Part shown: piece after piece, positions 1 to 7,982 of the stretch
Layout of the letters: each line of letters opens with the position of its first letter
How positions within the stretch are numbered: position 1 is the first letter of the stretch
DNA from: CAVQGZ01 sp942491665
GTDB taxonomy: Bacteria > Actinomycetota > Actinomycetes > Jiangellales > Jiangellaceae
Length of the DNA: 64,000 nt
Reading direction: 5' to 3'
NCBI GenBank assembly: GCA_942491665.1
Contig: CALOBR010000012.1
Location: 106,396 to 170,395, forward strand
Notes under the pieces: generated by a model
What the model saw: only the letters and a program-made list of their open reading frames with translations
The model's database searches: none
Told to the model about the DNA's origin: nothing
Made by a program: the position numbers and the translations under genes

Positions 1-2863
1 CTGCAGATCCCGCGCACGTCACGGCCGTCGCCGTCACCTCGGCAGAACCGCCGAGGCGCACGACGTCGGGGTCGACGGACAGCGCGAGCGCGGCGTCGAG
101 GTCGAGGCGACGGTCCTCGCCAGGCCGTAGGACGATCGGGCCGATGCCGATCTCGCACGAACCGTCGGGGCCGTCCACTGAGACGTCGAGGCGGAAGGGC
201 CGGTTGGCCGGAAGCGTCAGCACCGGGTGGTCGGCCAGCGGCAGCTCGTCGACGTCTGGGATGGGGAGGCCCAGAGTGCGGGTGCTCGTGTCGGTCTCGA
301 CGTCGACGACGTCGACCTGGGCCACGTCGTCGCCGGTCCCGGCCAGGTCGTCGGCCACCAGCGTCAGGTCGCCGGAGACCAGGAGGTCGGCCAGCTCGTC
401 CGCCTCGACGCCGAACCCGGGCTCGTCGGCGTCGTCCCACTGGCTGGCCAGCACTTCGACGTCAGTGAGGACAGCCCCGCCCTCCACCGGAACGGCTGCG
501 GGCGCCGTCGCCGACACCTCGCCGTCGCCGTTGAAGTCGAACCGGGGGAACGTCGCTTCGGACGGGTTGGGTTGACCCTCGGCCGGAGCGAAGAGCGACA
601 CCGGGCCGTCGAGGTTGATGTCGCGCTTGGGGTGGTCCGGCTGCCCGTCGAGATCGATGTCGGTGGGGCATCCGGGCTCGGCGTCGATGAGGCACCGCAG
701 CAACCAAGCGTCCCGGAAGCGCCGGAAGTCACGCAGGTCCACCACGCCGTCGGGGTCGGTCGAGAACTCGGGAGCCGTCTCGGACTCGACAGTGTCGACC
801 AGGGCGATGGTGCCGTCGCGGTTGTAGGCGATGCGCCGGTTGCCATCGTTGGACGGGTCGTTGACATCGACGAGTGCGCGGGCCGCACCGTCGAGGCTCA
901 GCAGGGGCGCGAACGCGTCGACCCGGGGAGCCGCGCCGTTCGTCGTGTCAGAGATGGACCACTCGATGATGCGCTGCTTGATGTCGGCGGCCGAGAGGCT
1001 CGGGTCCCAGGAGGCCATGAGCCCGGCGATGCCCGCGACGACCGGCGCGGCCAACGACGTCCCGCGACTGGTGCAGTAAGTATCGGGCGTGCCCTCCGCG
1101 CCGCACGTGGACGACGTCCAGCCTGGTGCCGAGACGTCGCCGGAGAGGTTGGAGTAGGTCGAGCGCGCCAGGCTCGGGCGCTCGGGGAAGGTGGCGCGCA
1201 CGGGGCCGTTCGCGCTGTAGCCGATCGACTCGACAGCGATCACCGGGTCTGGAGCGCTGATCTGCCAGTTGTCGCTCGCCCAGGCAAAGCCGGAGCCGAG
1301 GTTGCCCTGTGGCTCGGTGTCAGGGAACTCCACGCCAGTGCACGACACGGACTTGTCTCGGCAGTACTGAGCCGAGAAGTTGCCGGTCGCGGCAACCAGC
1401 AGCGGCGGATCGTCCAGCTGCGTGGCGAACGCCTCGACGACCCCGCGGGTTGCCTTGGCGTACTGCTCGTACTCCGCAATCGTCGCGTCATGGGTGCTGG
1501 GGTAGCAGACGCCCGTCGCTCCGGCGTCGTCGTCGCGCCCGGGGCCGCAGGTCTCGCCGGCGTAGCGCGCCCACCAGAGCGCGGGCTTGGGCGGGACTTG
1601 GCCAAGAGAAAGGTTGACGACGTTCGTGTCGCCGATGTTGCCCGCCGCGATGTTGCGCAGCACCAGCGCCAGGGCGCTGTCGGCCGAACCGTATGAGCCG
1701 ACCCTGCCAGACCCGCGCCAGACCACGCCGACGAGATCGCTGAGCGGGTCGATCCCGTTGAGCCCCGGCGCTTCGCGGTCGGCCCCGATGATGCCGGCCA
1801 CCTCGTTGCCATGGTCGTCGGCACCCGTGCCGGTGCAGACCGCCGGCGACCCCGGGTCGCACAGCACGCGGCGATCGAGCCGATCCAGGTCGACGTGATC
1901 GGCGAAGCCGGAGTCGAGCACCACAGTCGTGGACCGACCCTCGGTGCCGTCGAGAGCAGCTGCCTCGAGCAGGTTCCAGGCAGCGGGGGCTCGGATGAGC
2001 TCCTGGCCCCAGTTCCCGCCCGTCCCGATGGGTGCGACGCTCGGGGGTTCCCAGAACCACTCCGACGGTCCTGGCGGGGCCACGAGCGGCGGCACCGGGT
2101 CGGGCAGCGCCGTCTCCTCCCACGGGAAGACGTAGGAGGCGAACTCGATAACGGGGTCGGCGCGCCACGCAGAAAGGGCCTGGTCGAGCACGTCGAAGGA
2201 GTCGACGGGCTGGGCAGCCTGCACATATAGGTGGCCGAACTCCGGGATTCCGCCGACGACCACCCAGCTCGGCCCCAGGGCTGCGTTGGCCTGCGCCACC
2301 GTTGCTGCGGGCGAGAAGCCGACGAGCGCCAGCGACTGGGGAAGGTCCAGCACCACATCGGGATGCAGCGCGAGGTCGTCCTCGCTGACCGGCGGGTACA
2401 GCAGGTCGGGGATCGCGTCGAGAGCCGGGCTGCCGGGGTCTCCCTCGAGCGCGCCGCCGACCACGATTGCGGCGCCCCCCACGTCGCTGTCCCAGGCGTA
2501 GCTGCCGTTCTCGGGTAGTGACGCCACAAACGACCCGCCGTCCGGGATGGGGCCCGAGTCGAGCAGCCCGTCAGGGGAGGTGATCGCCAGCGTCCGCCCG
2601 CTGCGGTTGCGCCAGGTGACGTCGCCGCCGGGCTCGAGGACGAGCGGGTCGGGCGAGGTCCAGTCATCCGAGCCGAGCGTGATGGTGAGCGAGGACGAGG
2701 CTGCCTCGGCACGCTGCTGTGCGCCGCCGGGCCCGGTGACCGCCAGCCCCACGACGTCGATCGGCACGAGCGGAACCGCGAGCAGAGCAGCAAGAACAAC
2801 CAGCAGGGGCCGCCGCCTCGAGCGCCGAGTGAGGCTGCTGTCACGGCCCCCGAAAATGGACAT
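1..2863 (-). CDS. Secreted subtilisin-like (S8) serine protease, C-terminus cut by window edge
   Basis: Predicted exported serine endopeptidase of the S8 (subtilase) family. The frame is open from an ATG at 2863 to the left edge, 954 residues without a stop, so the C-terminus lies outside. Residues about 13-32 form a basic-then-hydrophobic signal peptide or anchor. Residues about 60-125 (with GGDVTWRNRSG) look cupredoxin-like but lack an obvious copper-ligand Cys. The catalytic triad is visible: Asp317 in VVLDSG, His351 in DDHGN and Ser603 in GTSLAAP, with oxyanion Asn495 in AATGN. GTSLA and DSG are mild variants of the usual GTSMA and DTG. After the peptidase domain, residues about 715-800 carry dockerin/EF-hand-like acidic loops (DIDLDG, DINLDG, DFNGDGEV), probably calcium binding. 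The S8 call is firm. Substrate and the role of the flanking domains are inference. Confidence 0.93.
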   Translation of the reverse strand, partial: MSIFGGRDSSLTRRSRRRPLLVVLAALLAVPLVPIDVVGLAVTGPGGAQQRAEAASSSLTITLGSDDWTSPDPLVLEPGGDVTWRNRSGRTLAITSPDGLLDSGPIPDGGSFVASLPENGSYAWDSDVGGAAIVVGGALEGDPGSPALDAIPDLLYPPVSEDDLALHPDVVLDLPQSLALVGFSPAATVAQANAALGPSWVVVGGIPEFGHLYVQAAQPVDSFDVLDQALSAWRADPVIEFASYVFPWEETALPDPVPPLVAPPGPSEWFWEPPSVAPIGTGGNWGQELIRAPAAWNLLEAAALDGTEGRSTTVVLDSGFADHVDLDRLDRRVLCDPGSPAVCTGTGADDHGNEVAGIIGADREAPGLNGIDPLSDLVGVVWRGSGRVGSYGSADSALALVLRNIAAGNIGDTNVVNLSLGQVPPKPALWWARYAGETCGPGRDDDAGATGVCYPSTHDATIAEYEQYAKATRGVVEAFATQLDDPPLLVAATGNFSAQYCRDKSVSCTGVEFPDTEPQGNLGSGFAWASDNWQISAPDPVIAVESIGYSANGPVRATFPERPSLARSTYSNLSGDVSAPGWTSSTCGAEGTPDTYCTSRGTSLAAPVVAGIAGLMASWDPSLSAADIKQRIIEWSISDTTNGAAPRVDAFAPLLSLDGAARALVDVNDPSNDGNRRIAYNRDGTIALVDTVESETAPEFSTDPDGVVDLRDFRRFRDAWLLRCLIDAEPGCPTDIDLDGQPDHPKRDINLDGPVSLFAPAEGQPNPSEATFPRFDFNGDGEVSATAPAAVPVEGGAVLTDVEVLASQWDDADEPGFGVEADELADLLVSGDLTLVADDLAGTGDDVAQVDVVDVETDTSTRTLGLPIPDVDELPLADHPVLTLPANRPFRLDVSVDGPDGSCEIGIGPIVLRPGEDRRLDLDAALALSVDPDVVRLGGSAEVTATAVTCAGSA

Positions 2864-2896
2864 GTCGCATCAAAGTAGGGACGGTGCCCGAGCCGG

Positions 2897-3769
2897 TCAA
2901 CCCTTGCCGAAGAATCTCCGCCAATTGACCGATACGGCGAGGGTGCGAGCCGCCACGCTCAGCACGGGACCACCCGGAAGCCCCGGCACGGACTCCACGA
3001 TGGGGGCCAGACGCAGCAGCCCCGGGAGGTCGTGAACCCGCAGATGCCCCTTCGTGATGGCGACGACGGGGTTGATGCGACCAGCCGACAGGTCGAGCAG
3101 CCCGGCGGCATCACCTTCGACGGCGGTGCCCGAGGGCGGCTCGGGACCGAGCCGTCGGGTCGTCCAGCCGCCTTCGTGAGCGGCGAACTCCCAGCCTCCG
3201 ATGGGCGAGTGAAGGGACGCCCCACCCTCGACCCCCACCCGGGCTGCCAGGGCCCCGGTCACCTCAGCGAGCGCACCGAGGCCAGTGAGCAGCAGGTGGT
3301 CCGACGGCGTCGCGGCTCCGGCGGGCTCGAGGTCCAGCGCGTGCACCGCCAGCTCGTAGGTGCCACCGAGCAGCACCGACAGCACGGGAAGCGGGCCGAC
3401 CACCGACCCGGTCAGCACGGTGTCGAGGGAGGTGTCGGGCTCGGCGAAGTACTCGGCCGCGTTGTCCCGGGCGCGGACGAGAGCATCGAGCACGTCCGCA
3501 CGCGATGCCTCGGCATACTCCGCCACCAGGCGTGCGTTGATCTCTTCGCTGTCGGGCAGCCGGTCCAGCTGACCCTCGCGGGCCGACTCGAGCACACCGG
3601 CCAGCGCGTCGTGCTCGGGCCAGGCACCCAGGTGGACGCAGACGTCGTGCACCCGCCACGCCGGCAGGCGGCTCGGCGCGTCGAAGTCGAGCGGCTCGAC
3701 CAGGGACAGGAAATCGTCCCAGGCTCCGAGCACCAGCGGCGCGACGACGTCGCGGCCCTCGTCGGTCAT
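2897..3769 (-). CDS. Maleylpyruvate isomerase / DinB-like mycothiol-dependent family protein
   Basis: A 290-residue protein of the actinobacterial maleylpyruvate isomerase N-terminal (DinB-like) family. Members are metal-binding four-helix proteins, several of which use mycothiol. The N-terminal half shows the family pattern: W in LGAWDDF, LPAWRVHDVCVHLGAW with the helix-2 His, and a later GTYELAVHALDL segment. The last 100 residues resemble a C-terminal sterol-carrier-like domain. The ATG at 3769 was chosen because the frame runs on upstream only as non-conserved Arg/Pro-rich sequence, and this start leaves a 59-bp divergent gap to mntA. The exact reaction is unknown; the family assignment is moderately sure. 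Confidence 0.75.
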   Translation of the reverse strand: MTDEGRDVVAPLVLGAWDDFLSLVEPLDFDAPSRLPAWRVHDVCVHLGAWPEHDALAGVLESAREGQLDRLPDSEEINARLVAEYAEASRADVLDALVRARDNAAEYFAEPDTSLDTVLTGSVVGPLPVLSVLLGGTYELAVHALDLEPAGAATPSDHLLLTGLGALAEVTGALAARVGVEGGASLHSPIGGWEFAAHEGGWTTRRLGPEPPSGTAVEGDAAGLLDLSAGRINPVVAITKGHLRVHDLPGLLRLAPIVESVPGLPGGPVLSVAARTLAVSVNWRRFFGKG

Positions 3770-3828
3770 TCCCTGCACGGCACGACAGCCTGCCTGACGG
3801 GTAGCGATCCTGCTGCGACACTGCTCCG

Positions 3829-4227
3829 GTGAAGCGCGACGAGGTGGCACCCGGGCAGGCTGCCCTGGAAGCAGCGGCGGTACAGGCGCTCCGGGCAGCC
3901 GGAGCCTCGTTCGCGCTCGTCCACGGCTCACGTGCGTACGGCGAGGCCAGGCCGGACTCCGACCTCGACGTCGCCGCCTGGTGGCACGACCGGGCGCCGG
4001 GCTCGTTCGAGGTGGACATGCCGGACGGGGTCGACCTTCTCGTGCTCAACGGCGCTTCGCTCGAGATCGCCGGTCGGGTCGCCGAACGCGGGCGGGTGCT
4101 CTTCGACGACGACCCGCCTGCGCGCGTGCGCTGGCAGGCGACGACGCGCAAGATCTACTTCGACGAGAAGCCTCGGCTCGCACGCGCCCACCGCGAGTTC
4201 TTGGAGGCGTTGTCGCGTGGTCGATGA
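3829..4227 (+). CDS. mntA: MntA-type nucleotidyltransferase antitoxin
   Basis: A 132-residue minimal nucleotidyltransferase, the antitoxin of a HEPN-MNT toxin-antitoxin pair. The signature GSX10DXD is intact: Gly33-Ser34 in HGSRAYG, then Asp45 and Asp47 in DSDLD, which bind metal and nucleotide. In the characterised Shewanella oneidensis MntA-HepT system the antitoxin AMPylates a tyrosine of the toxin's RX4HXY motif. The partner encoded next carries that motif exactly, so the same chemistry is likely here. It starts at GTG 3829 and overlaps the toxin gene by 11 bp, so the two are translationally coupled. No ATG alternative is placed better. Confidence 0.9.
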   Translation: MKRDEVAPGQAALEAAAVQALRAAGASFALVHGSRAYGEARPDSDLDVAAWWHDRAPGSFEVDMPDGVDLLVLNGASLEIAGRVAERGRVLFDDDPPARVRWQATTRKIYFDEKPRLARAHREFLEALSRGR

Positions 4228-4645
4228 GCTGAGGGTCGCCCGGCTGCTGCGCGCGGCACGCGACGACGTCGCGACGCTGCGCACCGAGGCGGACGCCGCA
4301 GACGCTCGGCGCTCCGAGCCGCTGTGGATGGCCGGCGTCAAGTACCTCTTCATCACGGCCATCGAAGCCTGCGTGGACATCGCCCAGCACATCTGTGCAT
4401 CAGAAGGCTGGGGGCCGCCGGCGACGAACGCCGACGCCTTCCGTGTGCTGGCCCGCCACGACGTCGTGAGCAGTGCGGAGGCCGACGCGCTTGGCCGAGC
4501 CGTCGGGTTCCGCAACGTGCTGGTCCACGACTACGTGGACGTCGACGACGAGATCGTCCTGCGTCGGATGAGCGACCTCGCCGACCTCGAGCAGTTCACG
4601 GCCGCCGTCGCGGCCTGGATGACGCGGCCGTCAGGCGGCCAGTAG
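4217..4645 (+). CDS. hepT: HepT-type HEPN ribonuclease toxin
   Basis: A 142-residue all-helical HEPN (HepT, formerly DUF86) protein, the RNase toxin of the pair with mntA. The active motif RX4HXY is complete: Arg99, His104 and Tyr106 in RNVLVHDY. Arg and His are the catalytic pair known for the family, and the Tyr is the residue AMPylated by MntA in the studied homologue. The start is GTG 4217 inside the end of mntA, followed by VDELRVARLLR. Its 3' end overlaps the convergent gene at 4631 by 15 bp. The toxin appears intact, so the module is probably functional. A role in phage defence or plasmid maintenance is possible but not shown. Confidence 0.9.
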   Translation: MVDELRVARLLRAARDDVATLRTEADAADARRSEPLWMAGVKYLFITAIEACVDIAQHICASEGWGPPATNADAFRVLARHDVVSSAEADALGRAVGFRNVLVHDYVDVDDEIVLRRMSDLADLEQFTAAVAAWMTRPSGGQ

Positions 4646-5149
4646 CGCGGCCATCACGGCGAGGTCGATGTCGTCGGACGTTCGCACCCCGACACTGCTC
4701 ACGAGCTTGGTGACGGTGCCGTCCGACTCAGCCTCGACCCAGGCTGCGCGATGCTCGATGCCCAGGTGCGGCAGGCCGGGCAGCAGCAGGCAGCCGCTGG
4801 CCGCGCCCTCGGCCTCCGGTGTGGAGGGCCGCGTCTCATCCGGAGGATGCAGCACGAACAGCGCCGGCGGGGTGCTGATGCTGCCCGGCCGCGGGGCGGC
4901 GTCCCCCAGCAGCGGCCCGGAGTTGGTGAGCATGCCGACGCTGCCCGGCTCCGGCTGGTCCGGAACCTCGTCCAACGCAAGGAACAGCGACGTCGTCGGG
5001 ACGAAGCCGGGCACCGCCGCCAGTCGCACGGCCATGAGCAGCACCTGCGCCCACTCACGCGTCGACTGCGGCCACCGGCCCGACATGACGAAGCCGGCCA
5101 GGGTCATGTCGCGGCGCGCGAACGGCGCCAGGCTCACTGCGTCGGTCAT
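4631..5149 (-). CDS. Hypothetical protein
   Basis: A 172-residue protein I do not recognise. It begins MTDAVSLAPFARRDMTL and contains a hydrophobic stretch around WAQVLLMAVRLAAVPGFVP. Its middle is rich in Pro and Gly, and it ends in an alpha-helical DDIDLAVMAALLAA. No catalytic motif or signal peptide is evident. The start at ATG 5149 is supported by an excellent ribosome site (GAGGAGGT) 8 bp upstream; an earlier in-frame ATG at 5212 lacks one. Codon use matches the neighbours. It converges on hepT with a 15-bp overlap. Confidence 0.7.
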   Translation of the reverse strand: MTDAVSLAPFARRDMTLAGFVMSGRWPQSTREWAQVLLMAVRLAAVPGFVPTTSLFLALDEVPDQPEPGSVGMLTNSGPLLGDAAPRPGSISTPPALFVLHPPDETRPSTPEAEGAASGCLLLPGLPHLGIEHRAAWVEAESDGTVTKLVSSVGVRTSDDIDLAVMAALLAA

Positions 5150-5270
5150 GCGTACCCACCTCCTCACGAGGCTGATCGGCGCATCATGGGGGCTGGGGCG
5201 GTTAGCAGACAAGGTCCCACGAGTGCTAACGCGTCACTGTCGTCACGCGAGCAGCCCCTAGGATGGGCCG

Positions 5271-5504
5271 ATGCCCATGTACGAGTTTCGCTGCCGGTCC
5301 TGCGGGACGACGTTCACCGAGCAGCGGCCCATGATCGCCTCCAACGACCCGGCGACCTGCCCAGATGGTCACAGCGACACGACCCGCCTGCTGTCGATGG
5401 CTGGCGCCCTTGTCTCCTCCAGTGCTCCAGCCCCGCGTGCACCCCAGACCAGTGGCTCCGGCGGCTCCGGTGGCGGGTGCTGCGGCGGCGGCTGCTGCGC
5501 CTAG
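5271..5504 (+). CDS. FmdB-family zinc ribbon regulatory protein
   Basis: A 77-residue protein of the FmdB/CxxC_CxxC_SSSS family. It starts MPMYEFRCRSCG with the first zinc-knuckle pair at Cys8 and Cys11; a further Cys lies in ATCPDGH. The tail is Ser/Gly-rich and ends in two CC pairs (GGGCCGGGCCA), as is common in this family. FmdB proteins are named after a putative regulator of formamidase/amidase genes, but their general role is unknown. It ends overlapping the convergent GNAT gene by 4 bp. Confidence 0.88.
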   Translation: MPMYEFRCRSCGTTFTEQRPMIASNDPATCPDGHSDTTRLLSMAGALVSSSAPAPRAPQTSGSGGSGGGCCGGGCCA

Positions 5505-5992
5505 AGCTCAGCCACCAGCTCGACGAACTCCCGTCCCGAGGGGCCCCCGAATCGCCGTCGCTCCCGCATGCCCGCGGCCCTGCACAGCCGCAACGACCGC
5601 TCGTTGAACGCTGCGACGGCTGTGCGCAGCCGCCTCGGTCGCCAGGTGGACACCACGGACGCCACGATGGGAGCAACGAGCCGGCCGGCGACCCCCTGCG
5701 ACACGGCGTCCGGTCGCACGCCCATCCCGACGTCCAGCGTGCCCGGCTCGTCGTCCTGACCAGGGACGCGTCCCTCGGGCCCGACGCACACGAACGCGAT
5801 GACACCCGAGCCGTCGTCGGCGTCGATGACCCAGTAGCCGTGGCCATCGGCATCCGGTGGCTCATACTCGCCAGCGTCGCCGGTCGCGTTGTAGAGGTCG
5901 TGGGGCGGCGGGTACGTCCACGTCGCGACGATCGCGGCATCAGCCGGCGTCATCGGACGCATCAGCGGACGCGGGGCTGCCTCGTCGATCAC
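5501..5992 (-). CDS. GNAT family N-acetyltransferase
   Basis: A 163-residue acetyl-CoA-dependent N-acetyltransferase. The GNAT fold is supported by the N-terminal MRPMTPADAAIVATW, the central strand LDVGMGVRPDAVSQGVAGRL (motif A, with an atypical acetyl-CoA loop QGVAGRL in place of QGxGxG/A), and the C-terminal AAFNERSLRLCRAAGM (motif B, N-x-S-x-x-L-x-x-x-x-G). Its start codon overlaps the stop of the upstream thioredoxin reductase fusion (ATGA at 5989-5992), so the two are co-transcribed. The substrate cannot be told from sequence. Confidence 0.85.
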   Translation of the reverse strand: MIDEAAPRPLMRPMTPADAAIVATWTYPPPHDLYNATGDAGEYEPPDADGHGYWVIDADDGSGVIAFVCVGPEGRVPGQDDEPGTLDVGMGVRPDAVSQGVAGRLVAPIVASVVSTWRPRRLRTAVAAFNERSLRLCRAAGMRERRRFGGPSGREFVELVAEL

Positions 5993-7209
5993 GGAAGGGC
6001 GCTTGCCTGGTCGTCGAGGTGGTAGCGCATCTGCAGCGCTACCGCCGCACCTTCACCGACCGCGGAGGCCAGCTGCTTGGTCGACCCCGCCCGCACGTCG
6101 CCGGCGGCGAACACGCCTGGCAGCGAGGTCGCAAACGTGCGGTCGGTGACGACGAACCCGCGGGCGTCCGTCTCGACGGCACCGTCGAGCCATCCGGTGT
6201 TCGGGTCGAGCCCGACGAACACGAAGGCACCCGCAGCAGCGTGGTCCCGTTCGGCGCCGGTAGCGCGGTCACGCAGCCGGACGCCGGCGAGCCGGCCCGC
6301 GTCGTCGGCGGTGAACTCAGCCACCTCGGTGCCGGTGACCACCGTCATCTTCGGGTGGGCCGCCACCTTGCTCTGCAGCAACCGGCTGCCCGCCAAGGCG
6401 TCGGCGTACTCGACGACGGTCACGTGCTCGGCGAACTGGGTCAGGAACAGCCCCTCCTCGAGCCCGCTGTTGCCGCCACCCACGACTACCACCTCGTCAG
6501 ACCCGGAGTAGAACGGCCCGTCGCACGTCGCGCAGAAGTGCACCCCGGAGCCGATCAGGTCGTCCTCCCCCGCGGCGCCCGTGAGCCGGTACGTCGATCC
6601 GGTGGCAAGCACAGCTGCGCCGGCTTGCAGATGCTGCCCTGTGGCGAGACGAACGTTCACCCCGGCGTCACCGGACTCCACCGAGACGACGTCCACGGCC
6701 TGCAAAAGCTCGACGCCGTAGCGCGCCGCCTGGGTTGCCATCCGGTCGGCGAGCTCGGCTCCGCCGATCCCCTCGGGGAACCCCGGGTAGTTGTCGAGAC
6801 GCTCGGTCACGCCGGCCTGGCCGCCGAGGGCGGAGCGGTCGACCACCAGCGTGCGCAGGTTCTCCCGGGCCGTGTAGATCGCGGTGGTCAGCCCCGTCGG
6901 TCCGCCACCGACGATCACCACGTCGTAGGTGTCGGCGGCGGCCGCCCGAGGGAGCCCCAGCGCATCGGCCAGCTCGGCGTTGCTCGGCTCGGCGACGTAG
7001 CTGCCGTCGCCGAAGACGATCGTCGGGATGATCCGCTTGCCGCCGTTGCGCCGCTCGACCTCCTGCGTCTGCTCGGGGTGAGCCTCGAGGTCGATATAGG
7101 TGAACGGGATGCGTTGGTCGCTCAGAAAGCGCTTCGACCGGCGGCAGTCCGGGCACCAGTCCGCGCCGTAGAGAAGGACACGTTGCGGCGATCTCGGCTC
7201 AGCAGTCAC
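5989..7209 (-). CDS. Glutaredoxin domain-thioredoxin reductase fusion
   Basis: A 406-residue flavoprotein disulfide oxidoreductase with an N-terminal glutaredoxin fold (residues 1-85) fused to a thioredoxin-reductase-type module (about 93-400). The glutaredoxin active site is Cys19-Pro-Asp-Cys22 in DWCPDC, with the cis-Pro strand IIPTIVF. The reductase has an FAD Rossmann motif (VVIVGGGPTG), a redox disulfide Cys226-Ala-Thr-Cys229, an NADPH loop (VVVVGGGNSG) and the C-terminal FAD motif GVFAAGDVR. Electrons probably pass from NADPH through FAD and CATC to the appended CPDC domain, making a self-contained reductase. It is a separate gene from any canonical trxB-trxA pair. Cytosolic; the target protein or thiol is unknown. 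Confidence 0.9.
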   Translation of the reverse strand: MTAEPRSPQRVLLYGADWCPDCRRSKRFLSDQRIPFTYIDLEAHPEQTQEVERRNGGKRIIPTIVFGDGSYVAEPSNAELADALGLPRAAAADTYDVVIVGGGPTGLTTAIYTARENLRTLVVDRSALGGQAGVTERLDNYPGFPEGIGGAELADRMATQAARYGVELLQAVDVVSVESGDAGVNVRLATGQHLQAGAAVLATGSTYRLTGAAGEDDLIGSGVHFCATCDGPFYSGSDEVVVVGGGNSGLEEGLFLTQFAEHVTVVEYADALAGSRLLQSKVAAHPKMTVVTGTEVAEFTADDAGRLAGVRLRDRATGAERDHAAAGAFVFVGLDPNTGWLDGAVETDARGFVVTDRTFATSLPGVFAAGDVRAGSTKQLASAVGEGAAVALQMRYHLDDQASALP

Positions 7210-7236
7210 GGCGTCGCAACCCCGCGCGGCATCGGC

Positions 7237-7881
7237 TCATTCCGACGCGTGTGCCGCCAGGGCCACGTCGACCGGCGTCATCCCGCTCACGAGGTCGAAC
7301 GCGGAGCATGCGGCAGACGGCGTGGTGAGGCAGGCCAGGGCGACGGCCGCGACGTCGGCCCGCGCGACTGTCCCGCTGTCGAGCATGCTGCCCAAGAACA
7401 CCTGGCCGGTGCCGATGTCGTTGGTCATGCCCCCGGATCGGATGACGGTCCAGCCCAGCCCGGTCTGCGTGACGGCAACGTCGGACCGGTGCTTCGCCCG
7501 TAGCACCGGCTGAAGAAACGGCGGGCCCATCTCGGGGCGATCGGCGTACATTGACGAGATCTGCACCCACCGAGCCACGCCCGCCTCGTCGGCGGCCTGC
7601 TGGGCAGCGATGCACGCGTCGCCGTCGACCAGCTCGGGATCGTCGCCGTAGCCCGAACCCGCCGCCCACACCGCCGCGTCTGCCCCGTCGAACAGCTCGG
7701 CCATCTCGCTGGGGCCGAGCTGGGCGATGTCGGCGACGAACGCCGCGGCCCCCCGCGTTGCGGCCGCCCCCGCCTGGTCGTCGCGCCGGACGACCGCCCG
7801 TACGTCGTGGCCGAGGGTGACCAGCCCGTCCACGACAAGTCGTCCGGTCTGTCCTGCCGCGCCGAGCACCACAACCCGCAT
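7237..7881 (-). CDS. NAD(P)H-binding atypical short-chain dehydrogenase
   Basis: A 214-residue atypical SDR of the NAD(P)-binding/NmrA-like type. The dinucleotide-binding motif is VLGAAGQTGRLV at residues 5-16. The rest follows the pattern of UDP-sugar-epimerase-like SDRs used in redox sensing: DGADAAVWAAG, then WVQISSMYADRP, then WTVIRSGGMTND. It ends 27 bp upstream of the glutaredoxin-reductase fusion on the same strand, so a three-gene redox operon (this gene, the fusion, GNAT) is likely. The substrate is unknown. Confidence 0.82.
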   Translation of the reverse strand: MRVVVLGAAGQTGRLVVDGLVTLGHDVRAVVRRDDQAGAAATRGAAAFVADIAQLGPSEMAELFDGADAAVWAAGSGYGDDPELVDGDACIAAQQAADEAGVARWVQISSMYADRPEMGPPFLQPVLRAKHRSDVAVTQTGLGWTVIRSGGMTNDIGTGQVFLGSMLDSGTVARADVAAVALACLTTPSAACSAFDLVSGMTPVDVALAAHASE

Positions 7882-7936
7882 GGCCCGACCGTAGCCGCGG
7901 GCAGTCGGCTGAGGGAATGGCCCCCACTTCCCTTTT

Positions 7937-7950
7937 GTTGACGAAGCAAC
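7937..7950. promoter_or_regulatory. Possible MarR-type operator and promoter upstream of the pirin genes
   Basis: In the divergent gap between the SDR and pirin genes, GTTGACGAAGCAAC carries GTTG/CAAC arms separated by 6 bp. It overlaps a TTGACG -35-like element at 7938-7943. No strong -10 follows at the right spacing. Pirin genes are often controlled by MarR-family repressors with AGTTG...CAACT-like sites. The arms are only 4 bp, so this is tentative. Confidence 0.3.
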
Positions 7951-7982
7951 TAACCTTCGTCTGACAAACCTTGGAGGTCGCC

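Noticed and set aside
227..1696. Long open frames on the plus strand opposite the subtilase gene, and similar ones opposite many other genes
   Set aside because: They are antisense artefacts of very high GC content. Their products are Arg/Gly/Val/His-rich with no family motifs, while the opposite strand encodes a clear protein.
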